Below, piece after piece: positions 25,277 through 33,056 of a DNA stretch of 64,000 nt (its first letter is position 1; every line of letters starts with the position of its first letter). Source of the stretch: Psychroserpens jangbogonensis (GTDB taxonomy: Bacteria; Bacteroidota; Bacteroidia; Flavobacteriales; Flavobacteriaceae); assembly GCF_000797465.1 (NCBI RefSeq), contig NZ_JSWG01000006.1:310001-374000 (forward strand). The letters are read 5' to 3'. The position numbers and the translations under genes were made by a program. Under the pieces are notes generated by a model. The model was not told the DNA's origin. It searched no databases and was given only the letters and a program-made list of their open reading frames with translations.

Positions 25277-27307
25277 CTACCAAATCTTTATACGCTCGGC
25301 TTCTGTTCTATAATTCGCTTCACCTTTTTGTACATTAAAAGCTTCATAAAATGGAGTAAAATTCATTAATGGTCCATTAACTCTCCAAATTGGTGGTGAA
25401 TGTGGATCTGTAGCCACGTAATTACGTAAGTATTCATCGCGCATTTTTACACGCCAAATATTTGCAACTGATAAGAAGAAACGTTGATTTGGAGTGAAAT
25501 CACCAATTTTAGTAGTGCCTTGTCCTTGCTCAGTCATTTTAAAAGCATCAAAAGCAATTGCTATTCCACCATTATCGGCAGTGTTTTCACCAACCGTTAA
25601 AGCGCCTTTTAAATGTATGCTATCCAATACCGTAAATTGGTTATACTGCTCAACGATTTGCTCTGTTTTTGCTTTAAATTTGGTGTAGTCATCATCAGTC
25701 CACCAATTAGTAACATTCCCATTTTTATCATATTGTGCGCCTTGGTCATCAAAAGCATGTGTAAACTCATGACCAATTACCATTCCTATACCTCCATAAT
25801 TTACAGCATCATCTGCATACAAATCAAAATAAGGTGCTTGTAAAATACCAGCTGGGAATACAATCTCATTAAGTGACGGATTATAATACGCTGTTACTGT
25901 GGAAGGTGTTGTATACCATTCGTCCCTATTTGGCGCTTTATTTAATTGTTTAAGTTCGTATACATAAGCATCTTTGCGTAAGGCAACTACGTTTTCAAAA
26001 AATTGATCTCTACTGATAGAAACGTCATACGTTCGCCATACATCTGGATATCCGATTTTTTTGTTAATCGCATAGAGTTTATCAATCGCTTTTACCTTGG
26101 TACTATCACTCATCCAATCTAAATTATCAATACGTTTTTCTAATACTTTCTGAAAATTATTGACCAAATCTAAGGCGCGCTTTTTAGCATCTTCATTAAA
26201 ATAACGTTTCACATATAACTGTCCTAAAGCAAAACCTATTTGTCCGTCAACACGACGCACCATTTGCTTTGCTCTTGGTTGTTGCTCAGATTGACCCGAT
26301 AACACTTTAGAATAATTGAAAGATGCATCTTGAAAAGGTTTACTCAAAATATTGTCATGAGAACCTATAGAGTTTGCTTTTAAAAACAACTTCCAATCGT
26401 CTAAGGACACAGAAGCTAGCATCGTATTTACAGCATCATAATAAGCAGGTTGTGCTATGTCTAAAGAATCCACCTTGGCATCTAAAGTATTTAGCAAAGA
26501 CATCCAATCGATGTTTGTGTGTTTTGCTTGTAAATCAGAAACCGCCATTTTATGGTAGTTCTCTTTAATGATTCTGCGTTCTACTCTTGTCTTGTGCGAT
26601 TTTGCTAATTGAGTTTCGATATTGTAAACGATTTCTGCTTGTGCCTTAGCATTATCATCACCTACTAATTCAAAAAGACGAGTTAAGTACGTTTTATAAG
26701 CTTCCTGAATTTGTTGAACTGAAGGATCTTCTGCAAAGTAATAATCACGATCTGGTAAGCCTAATCCTGTTTGAGCAAAATGTAATATATTAATTGAACT
26801 ATCCTCCTGATCTGGAGAAATGTAAGGATTCATGATAGAATAGTCACCTGACTGCATTTGAGTAGCAACAAAAGCTAACAAAGATGGTACATCACTAATT
26901 TTATCTATTCTATCTAAAATAGGCTGAATTGGCTTTATACCGCGTCTATTGATGCTTATTGTATCCATTCCAGACGAATAAAAATCGCCAACTTTTTGTT
27001 CAATACTTCCTTTTGTATGCTCTTCCTGTGATACTTCTTCTAATATGTTTTTAAGCAATTCCTGCTGAGGAATATTTAAAAATCGATACGCTCCTACTCC
27101 GACTTGATCATCAGCGATTACAGCATTTTCAAACCAAGTTTTATTAACGTGATTAAAGAAGTCATCTCCAGGTTTAATAGAAGAATCCATTCCTTCAAAA
27201 ACCACAGGTTTGATTTCTGGCGAAGTTTTGACGTCAACAGTAGACTTATCGTTTTTGCAGGACACGAATACTAGAAGAATTAATGCGAAGTATAGAAGGT
27301 TTTTCAT
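25277..27307 (-). CDS. M13 (neprilysin-like) zinc metallopeptidase lipoprotein
   Basis: A 676-residue peptidase with a lipoprotein signal (ALILLVFVSCKND, Cys ~17). The C-terminal catalytic half contains the zinc motif HEFTH in IGHEFTHAFDDQG (~residue 512), the third ligand in GENTADNGG and the substrate-binding RVNGPLMN near the end. All key residues of the family are present and the length is standard. It probably degrades oligopeptides at the cell envelope. It is a single gene with a good -7 box at 27329-27336, divergent from the M23 gene. Confidence 0.95.
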   Translation of the reverse strand: MKNLLYFALILLVFVSCKNDKSTVDVKTSPEIKPVVFEGMDSSIKPGDDFFNHVNKTWFENAVIADDQVGVGAYRFLNIPQQELLKNILEEVSQEEHTKGSIEQKVGDFYSSGMDTISINRRGIKPIQPILDRIDKISDVPSLLAFVATQMQSGDYSIMNPYISPDQEDSSINILHFAQTGLGLPDRDYYFAEDPSVQQIQEAYKTYLTRLFELVGDDNAKAQAEIVYNIETQLAKSHKTRVERRIIKENYHKMAVSDLQAKHTNIDWMSLLNTLDAKVDSLDIAQPAYYDAVNTMLASVSLDDWKLFLKANSIGSHDNILSKPFQDASFNYSKVLSGQSEQQPRAKQMVRRVDGQIGFALGQLYVKRYFNEDAKKRALDLVNNFQKVLEKRIDNLDWMSDSTKVKAIDKLYAINKKIGYPDVWRTYDVSISRDQFFENVVALRKDAYVYELKQLNKAPNRDEWYTTPSTVTAYYNPSLNEIVFPAGILQAPYFDLYADDAVNYGGIGMVIGHEFTHAFDDQGAQYDKNGNVTNWWTDDDYTKFKAKTEQIVEQYNQFTVLDSIHLKGALTVGENTADNGGIAIAFDAFKMTEQGQGTTKIGDFTPNQRFFLSVANIWRVKMRDEYLRNYVATDPHSPPIWRVNGPLMNFTPFYEAFNVQKGEANYRTEAERIKIW

Positions 27308-27328
27308 GAATTAAAGTGTTTTGTTTCT

Positions 27329-27336
27329 CAAAGATA
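27329..27336 (-). promoter_or_regulatory. Promoter -7 box of M13 peptidase gene
   Basis: The minus strand reads TATCTTTG, 21 nt before the ATG at 27307. A TTG (27357-27355) lies 18 nt further upstream. Confidence 0.55.
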
Positions 27337-27496
27337 TACATTTCTAATCGTGTACAATCATATTTTAATATTTGGGAATTGTAGAATCGTATTTCAATCT
27401 TTCAACAATCATAATTCACAATACATTAACAAAAAGTTACGTTTATATTTTCTATATTCGGCCATCAAAAAAAAATTAGCGTTTTTTATTAAATTT

Positions 27497-28405
27497 ATGA
27501 AATTACTTTTCACATTCCTTCTAACTGTAGTGTCTTTAAGTATTTATAGCCAAAAAATTCCTGATCTAAAAATTGTTGATCAATTAGATTTTGAGGTTAT
27601 AAAAAAAGCAGATTCAACAGATACAATTATCAAGCTAGATACTATCGCTCCTATTGATATTAAAGCTGAAAACTGGGACCATACCGTTTATAATCCGTTT
27701 AAAAATGAAGTTGTGATGTTTCCTTTACAATTAGAATTTAAGGATTCTACTTACGCTTCACCAATTAGCAAAAACAAAGTGGTTACATCTCGTTATGGAT
27801 GGCGAAGAGGTCGAGGTCACAAAGGCATCGATATTGATTTGATTACTGGTGATAGCTTGTTTTCAATGTTTGATGGTATTGTAAGAATGTCGAGATATTC
27901 TAGAGGTCATGGTAAAACCGTAGTTGTTAGACATTACAATGGTTTGGAAACTGTATACGCACATTTGTCTGCATATGGTGTGAAAGAAAATGACTCTGTA
28001 TTTAAAGGTCAATATTTAGGTAAAGGTGGTGTTTCTGGAAATGCTAGAGGAAGTCACTTACATTTAGTAGTGAATTACAAAGGCATCGCAATAAATCCAG
28101 AATATCTATTTGAATTTAATGATTCAAATTCTATAAGATCAAATGAAATTTGGGTTACACAACAATGGACACGTACTTATGTCCACAATTCAAAACGACA
28201 AAGTAAAATTATTCCTTTATTAACTGAAGAAGATGCTATCACAAGCTTAAAGAAGCAAAAGAAAATATACGTAGTTAAACGTGGTGATACCTTGTCTCGA
28301 ATTTCAAAAAGAAACAACATAACAATAGCAGCAATTTGCAAAACAAATGCAATCAATAAGAATTCTGTTATTAAACCTGGTCAGAAATTAGTGATAGAGA
28401 AATAG
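27497..28405 (+). CDS. M23 peptidase with LysM domain (cell-wall hydrolase)
   Basis: A 302-residue protein using the ATG at 27497, which gives a proper signal peptide (LLFTFLLTVVSLSIYSQ); the open frame extends ~50 codons upstream without signal-like sequence. The M23 endopeptidase domain (~95-205) has HKGIDID (the HxxxD zinc motif), YAHLS and GSHLHLVV (HxH). A C-terminal LysM domain (~258-302, YVVKRGDTLSRISKRNNITI) binds peptidoglycan. It cleaves or organises peptidoglycan cross-links in the periplasm, possibly in cell division or morphogenesis. It is divergent from the M13 gene. Confidence 0.93.
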   Translation: MKLLFTFLLTVVSLSIYSQKIPDLKIVDQLDFEVIKKADSTDTIIKLDTIAPIDIKAENWDHTVYNPFKNEVVMFPLQLEFKDSTYASPISKNKVVTSRYGWRRGRGHKGIDIDLITGDSLFSMFDGIVRMSRYSRGHGKTVVVRHYNGLETVYAHLSAYGVKENDSVFKGQYLGKGGVSGNARGSHLHLVVNYKGIAINPEYLFEFNDSNSIRSNEIWVTQQWTRTYVHNSKRQSKIIPLLTEEDAITSLKKQKKIYVVKRGDTLSRISKRNNITIAAICKTNAINKNSVIKPGQKLVIEK

Positions 28406-28410
28406 TACTT

Positions 28411-29028
28411 CTATTTTGTACTCTCTATATCTAAACCTAAAACAATATCTTTCTGTACAACACTTAAACCATCTACAGTTTTAAGCTTAAGGATTCTAGT
28501 AGGATCTCCTTTTTTAGCCATTCTTCTACGACATGTTTTAGATAAAAATGGGTCTTCATCAAAAAGAAATGAAGCAATTTCATATGCGTCTTTAGAAGGT
28601 TCTTTAACTATAGGAAATAATTGTTGCATCTGGTTGAAACGTCTATCATTTCCTGGAACGTATGTATAAAAGGTATAGGTTCCATCTGCATCTGTCTTTA
28701 TCCAACCTCTATTGTGCACATAACGTTTCTCATTATTATATCTTAAATCGAAATCACCATTTTCATCTGCCTGATCAATATATAAGATAACGTCACTAGC
28801 AGGAGTAACACCATCACTTTGATATATAGTTCCAGTAATTTTAAGTTTATTCAATTTTGATTCAAAACCAGGAATAGTATCGGTGTTGTTTAATTGAAGT
28901 TCTGTATAATCATATATAGGACTTCTGTTTAAAAAGTCTTCAGAAACTTCAATAGATTCCTGTGCACTAATAGAATAATTAGTACCAATTAAACAGGTCA
29001 AACAAATAAAGGTGAATAGGTATTTCAT
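28411..29028 (-). CDS. Intradiol-dioxygenase-like secreted protein
   Basis: A 205-residue protein with a signal peptide (FTFICLTCLIGTNYSISAQ). The central part (LKITGTIYQSDGVTPASDVI ... TDADGTYTFYTYVPG) matches the beta-sandwich of the protocatechuate/catechol intradiol dioxygenase superfamily. The exact Fe(III) ligands (two Tyr, two His) cannot all be confirmed, so enzymatic activity is uncertain. It is convergent with the M23 gene, with a gap of only 5 nt. An ATTTCGTCG element (reverse orientation, 29113-29121) lies upstream and matches elements before the adhesin genes. Confidence 0.7.
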   Translation of the reverse strand: MKYLFTFICLTCLIGTNYSISAQESIEVSEDFLNRSPIYDYTELQLNNTDTIPGFESKLNKLKITGTIYQSDGVTPASDVILYIDQADENGDFDLRYNNEKRYVHNRGWIKTDADGTYTFYTYVPGNDRRFNQMQQLFPIVKEPSKDAYEIASFLFDEDPFLSKTCRRRMAKKGDPTRILKLKTVDGLSVVQKDIVLGLDIESTK

Positions 29029-29310
29029 TGTGGTTAAGCATTTTGGGTTACACCAAATTTCAATGATTTATATCCAAAAGCTTAAAAAAATCGAATTAAC
29101 GTATAAATAACACGACGAAATGTGTCATTATGCAAATTCTAACGTTTAAATACAAGAAATTTCACGATTTGAAGAACATCAGTTGTGTATTAAAAACACC
29201 AGATTAATGTCAGTTTTTTATAAATAATGTGTTTGAATAAAACCAATAATTATATCGAAAAAATCAAGAATTCAACCATTTTAAAGCTGAAATTCAGTTA
29301 AAATACTCAA

Positions 29311-29390
29311 AAGTATTTCGTCGTGAAAATTTGCATTTAATCCAGTAAAAATGCACTTTATCCAAGAAATACGCATTTCATGTGTTAAGA
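29311..29390 (+). repeat. Four-unit 20-nt-period repeat (probable regulator-binding array)
   Basis: Units begin at 29311, 29331, 29351 and 29371. Each has G(C/T)A(T/C)TT at positions 3-8, T at position 11 and an A-rich end; units 2 and 3 share ATCCA in the middle. The period of exactly 20 nt puts units nearly two helical turns apart. The array ends 27 bp before the -33 element, a common activator position. The same motif recurs twice at 30128-30167, before the adhesin operon. Confidence 0.6.
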
Positions 29391-29417
29391 AAATTTGCAA
29401 AAAATCTTTAAATTAAG

Positions 29418-29447
29418 TTGTTTTTTTTAATAAAATGTATAGATTTG
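29418..29447 (+). promoter_or_regulatory. Promoter of small secreted-protein gene
   Basis: TTG at 29418-29420, exactly 19 nt, then TAGATTTG at 29440-29447; the ATG follows 30 nt later at 29478. This is the best consensus promoter in the window. Confidence 0.7.
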
Positions 29448-29477
29448 CTTCACCCAGATTAACTAAAAACTCAAAAA

Positions 29478-29951
29478 ATGAGAACAAAATCTACTTTATT
29501 AATCCTAACTTTTTTCCTAATGACAGGAATAGGTTTCGCTCAAAACAAAAAGACGACATCTAATAAAAAGAATACGTCAATGAATATCATTACTGGCAAA
29601 GTAAACATTTCAAAATACCATAGCCATGATGAATTAGACAGAATGTCTAAAGGAGAATTACTTACTTTATATACAGAACGTATTAAAGTTATTGTAAACA
29701 TATTACCAAATATTGCTTTTGCTACAAAACCTGGTATTACGATGTCAGATTTAGGAATTCCTGATACGAAGGAAAACAAAAAGGCTTTAGAAAATAATGT
29801 TGATGCTTCAGTAAGCTATTTTGATAGTACTATTGAATTTCAGAAAACAATTTTACCATACTCCGATACACGAGATCTAATTGCAGCAATTCTATTTTAT
29901 GAGGAAACTCTAAAATCATTGCATACCTATAACGATTATAAAACTGATTAG
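29478..29951 (+). CDS. Small secreted protein of unknown function
   Basis: A 157-residue protein with a signal peptide (LLILTFFLMTGIGFAQ), a Lys/Asn-rich linker, then a helical domain (~45-157) with LDRMSKGELLTLYTERIKV and a conserved-looking hydrophobic heptad pattern. I do not recognise the family. It lies directly upstream of the adhesin operon and shares its 20-nt upstream repeat, so co-regulation with adhesion genes is likely. A terminator follows immediately, making it a separate transcript. Confidence 0.75.
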   Translation: MRTKSTLLILTFFLMTGIGFAQNKKTTSNKKNTSMNIITGKVNISKYHSHDELDRMSKGELLTLYTERIKVIVNILPNIAFATKPGITMSDLGIPDTKENKKALENNVDASVSYFDSTIEFQKTILPYSDTRDLIAAILFYEETLKSLHTYNDYKTD

Positions 29952-29981
29952 TCGCATCCGTTTTCCAATAGTTTAATACCA

Positions 29982-30010
29982 AACCTCAACTTAATCGTTG
30001 AGGTTTTTTT
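29982..30010 (+). terminator. Intrinsic terminator
   Basis: AACCTCAAC and GTTGAGGTT form a 9-bp stem with a 6-nt loop, followed by a T run. It terminates the 29478 gene before the adhesin operon. Confidence 0.88.
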
Positions 30011-30127
30011 ATGTCCAACCCTATATGCATAACCTCTTGATTTCTCGATAATTAATTATAGAACTTAAATTCAAGTCAATATCATCTCAATTTTGTAGGA
30101 AAAATACTAATCATACATTAAAATAGT

Positions 30128-30167
30128 GCATTTCGTCGATATTATTTGCATTTCATAAGTATTAATC
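30128..30167 (+). repeat. Two-unit 20-nt-period repeat upstream of adhesin operon
   Basis: GCATTTCGTCG starts at 30128 and GCATTTCATAA at 30148, exactly 20 nt apart, overlapping the -33 region of the operon promoter. The first unit shares ATTTCGTCG, then six variable bases and TTTGCATTT, with the array at 29311-29390. Confidence 0.6.
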
Positions 30168-30176
30168 ATATGTTTG
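30146..30176 (+). promoter_or_regulatory. Promoter of adhesin operon
   Basis: TTG at 30146-30148, a 20-nt spacer and TATGTTTG at 30169-30176, 34 nt before the ATG at 30211. The -33 element is embedded in the repeat, so a regulator there could compete with or recruit RNA polymerase. Confidence 0.6.
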
Positions 30177-30210
30177 GGTCAATATTTAAGAGCCCGCTTA
30201 TCTAAACTAA

Positions 30211-31539
30211 ATGAATTTAATCACTATGAAAAAAATTACTCAAATTACACTTTTATTCTTACTAGTGTATGGCAATGTTTTTGCTCAGCAAGAAAAAGGA
30301 ATCATTGGCTATGATAATTGGCTAAACCCTTGGACTGAATTTAAACCTAATAAAGTTGATTACGGTACACCTACTCAAATCTTAAGTGGAAGTATTACTA
30401 GAGACACCAAATTGTATAAGAGTGATACTTATTTGCTTTTAGGTGATGTCTTTGTTACAGATAGCACAACGCTTACTATTGAACCAGGTACAATCATCAT
30501 TGGTGACTTCGTTACCAAAGGATCTCTTACTATAACTAATGGTTCTAAAATAGTTGCGAACGGGACTTATACAGACCCTATCGTTTTTACATCTGGCAGA
30601 AGTTTAAAGAAACCCGGTGATTGGGGCGGATTGTTTATTCTTGGTGATGCACCGACTAATAAATTTGGAAATGAGGATGCCTTAAATTATGGATTGGAGT
30701 CAACTGATGCAAAAGATATTAGTTATGGTGGTGATAACTGTGATAGCTATTCAGGAATCTTACAATATGTGAGAATTGAATATGCAGGTAAAAGAACTAA
30801 AGACTATGGATACTTTAACGGATTAACGTTAGCTGGTGTTGGTCAACAAACCATAATCGAAAACGTAATGGTTAGCTATTGTGAAGGAAACTCATTTAAT
30901 ATATTGGGTGGAGACGTTAACCTAGAAAAGTTAGTGTCTTACAAATCTAGTATCAATGACTATGAATTCAATTATGGTGCGCAATGCAAAATGTCAAACT
31001 CTTTAGCGATTAGATCACCTTATGCATCAGGAGCAGAAGTTTCAAGATGTATAAATGCTATCGCTTATGATAAAAGAGAAGATGCTGATTTATCAAAAAA
31101 ACAAACCAGTATTCTAGCTGAAAATTTAACATTGGTTAATTTAAGTGATGATCTTAACTACGATATAAAAGTTGGTTTAGTAAACGAAGCTATCTTCATT
31201 GGTGAAAATACTTCATTTACAATTGACAACAGTGTTATCTCTGGTTTCAATCCTGCAGTAATCTTAGACAATAAAATTACAATAAACAGCGAAAACTTAG
31301 AACAAATCGGTTTTACTAGAACGTACTTTAATAACTGTAAAGGCAATATTTTTATTAGATATAATTCTAATAATGAGGATTTAGAAAATTGGTATGGTAA
31401 CAGAGCATTTAATAATGTGTACTCTAAAGGTCCAGATGCTGAAACATTCATCGATTTAAAAAATTCAAAACGACCAGATTTCAGATTAAGAATCAATAGA
31501 ATCTTTGCCGCTAATGATGATATTGATGACAATGACTAA
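30211..31539 (+). CDS. Secreted beta-helix protein (first gene of adhesin operon)
   Basis: A 442-residue secreted protein; Met 6 (30226) could also be the start, since MKKITQITLLFLLVYGNVFAQ is a complete signal peptide. The mature part is rich in short beta-strands with right-handed-helix features (TLTIEPGTIIIGD, SKIVANGTYTDPIVFTSG, ILQYVRIEYAG) typical of large Bacteroidota surface or periplasmic beta-helix proteins. I see no T9SS sorting domain, so its location may be periplasmic or attached through a partner. It opens the operon, 52 nt before the T9SS type B gene. Its exact function is unknown; a structural role in the adhesin assembly is a guess. Confidence 0.75.
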   Translation: MNLITMKKITQITLLFLLVYGNVFAQQEKGIIGYDNWLNPWTEFKPNKVDYGTPTQILSGSITRDTKLYKSDTYLLLGDVFVTDSTTLTIEPGTIIIGDFVTKGSLTITNGSKIVANGTYTDPIVFTSGRSLKKPGDWGGLFILGDAPTNKFGNEDALNYGLESTDAKDISYGGDNCDSYSGILQYVRIEYAGKRTKDYGYFNGLTLAGVGQQTIIENVMVSYCEGNSFNILGGDVNLEKLVSYKSSINDYEFNYGAQCKMSNSLAIRSPYASGAEVSRCINAIAYDKREDADLSKKQTSILAENLTLVNLSDDLNYDIKVGLVNEAIFIGENTSFTIDNSVISGFNPAVILDNKITINSENLEQIGFTRTYFNNCKGNIFIRYNSNNEDLENWYGNRAFNNVYSKGPDAETFIDLKNSKRPDFRLRINRIFAANDDIDDND

Positions 31540-31591
31540 TCAATAGTATTTAATTAATAAAGCTTATAGAATAGAAAATTACAGCCCCTAA

Positions 31592-33055
31592 ATGTACACT
31601 ACTAAATTTGCATATAAACTATTTATTGGATTATGCTTTTTTGTCCTTCTAACCCAAGAACAATTAAATGCACAAATAGTTATTGGAACTCCAAACTTGG
31701 GGTTTAGTCAAGCGTGTGCGAGTGAATCTTTTAACACCTACAGTACTACTTTTGTTTTTTCTCCTGCGAGTGCTTTAAACGCATCAAATCAATTTTCAAT
31801 AGAAATGTCTGATGTTGATGGAGATTTTACAAATGCAACCGTAATCTATACGTCTAGTCCTGGAAGTGTAACATCTTCACCTGCAACATTAGATTTCTCT
31901 TTACCAGAAACAACTGCTGGTGAGAATTATAAAATAAGAATTAAAAGTAATGCACCTGCAGCCACGAGTTCAAATTCAACGGCTTTTGCAGCATATTATA
32001 AAATTCAAGATTCACCATTTACAATAAACAATTTAGTATCAACAGCAGCTTATTGCTCTGGAGGAAATTATCTTTTAACTATAGATAATCCTGGTTCAGG
32101 AACAAATGATTCACCTCTTAACTATCCGTCTTTAACCTTTAATTGGTTTAAAGAAACTGGTCCAACAACATCTGTTATTGTTGCTGAAGGTCCCACTCTA
32201 ACTGTTACTGATGAAGGCACTTATTTTGCTGAAACAAATTATGGTACATGTACATCTAATTCATTTTCAAATCGTGTAATAGTAACTGAAGTTTCTTCAG
32301 GAGAAGCTAATGCTGGAATCGCATCTAGTTTAGGTAATCCATTTTGTCCAGGTCAAGGTGTCACAACCTTAACAACTTTGGCAGGAAACAGTTACCAATG
32401 GTTTAAAAATGGCGTTGTGATTTCTGAAGCTACAAATCAAATGTATGAAACTAATGAATCTGGAACTTTCGCTGTTCAGGTTGATTTAGGAAACTGTTTT
32501 GCTACAGGTGCAATAGAACTTGTTAGCGAATTATTTGATGCTACAATTAATGTGTCAGAAGAAAATACTATTGAAGAAGGAGAAAGTCTTTCAGTCTACT
32601 TTACAACTACAGCTAACAATCCAGAATTTGAATGGTATTTAGATGATACTTTAATTACTGATGCTACTCAAGATAATTATGAAGCTACAGAATTTGGCAA
32701 CTATATAGTGGTTGTGAGTGAAACTTCGGGTTGTATTGCATCAAAAGAGTTCGCTTTTCAAATTAACGAAGCAATTGATCCTTTTCCTGAAGTAGAAAAA
32801 ATACCAAATGTTGTAAGTCCGAATGGAGATGGATTTAACGACACTTGGATTATTCCAACAAAATATGTTAATGGCACAGATACCAACGTAATGATCATGA
32901 CCAATCGTGGAAAAGTGATATTACAAACGGACAACTATCTAAATAACTGGCCAGAAAACGATTTGAATTTAACAAGCATTAACCAAGTCTTTTACTATGT
33001 GATAACCACATCAGATAATGAAACTAAAAAAGGCTCAATAACAGTAGTAAGATAA
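31592..33055 (+). CDS. T9SS type B (gliding-motility-associated C-terminal domain) surface protein
   Basis: A 487-residue exported protein. A signal peptide (LFIGLCFFVLLTQEQLNAQ) is followed by Ig-like/beta-sandwich segments with repeated Cys and WF/YQW motifs (residues ~50-390). The last ~85 residues (IPNVVSPNGDGFNDTWIIP ... VFYYVITT ... KGSITVVR) are the T9SS type B sorting domain, the C-terminal signal found on SprB and similar adhesins. It is co-transcribed with PorP/SprF partners. It is probably displayed on the cell surface as an accessory adhesin or assembly factor. It ends one base before the next gene. Confidence 0.85.
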   Translation: MYTTKFAYKLFIGLCFFVLLTQEQLNAQIVIGTPNLGFSQACASESFNTYSTTFVFSPASALNASNQFSIEMSDVDGDFTNATVIYTSSPGSVTSSPATLDFSLPETTAGENYKIRIKSNAPAATSSNSTAFAAYYKIQDSPFTINNLVSTAAYCSGGNYLLTIDNPGSGTNDSPLNYPSLTFNWFKETGPTTSVIVAEGPTLTVTDEGTYFAETNYGTCTSNSFSNRVIVTEVSSGEANAGIASSLGNPFCPGQGVTTLTTLAGNSYQWFKNGVVISEATNQMYETNESGTFAVQVDLGNCFATGAIELVSELFDATINVSEENTIEEGESLSVYFTTTANNPEFEWYLDDTLITDATQDNYEATEFGNYIVVVSETSGCIASKEFAFQINEAIDPFPEVEKIPNVVSPNGDGFNDTWIIPTKYVNGTDTNVMIMTNRGKVILQTDNYLNNWPENDLNLTSINQVFYYVITTSDNETKKGSITVVR

Positions 33056-33056
33056 T

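Larger units (their letters stand above)
29029..29477. other. Divergent intergenic region with regulatory repeat array
   Basis: These 449 bp lie between the dioxygenase-like gene (-) and a small secreted-protein gene (+). They contain an inverted ATTTCGTCG element (29113-29121) followed by ATGCAAA (29130-29136), the four-unit 20-nt array (29311-29390) and the promoter (29418-29447). I see no ORF or RNA gene. Confidence 0.6.

Noticed and set aside
27350-27496. N-terminal extension of the M23 peptidase
   Set aside because: The ATG at 27497 gives a clean signal peptide; the extension overlaps the divergent M13 promoter.
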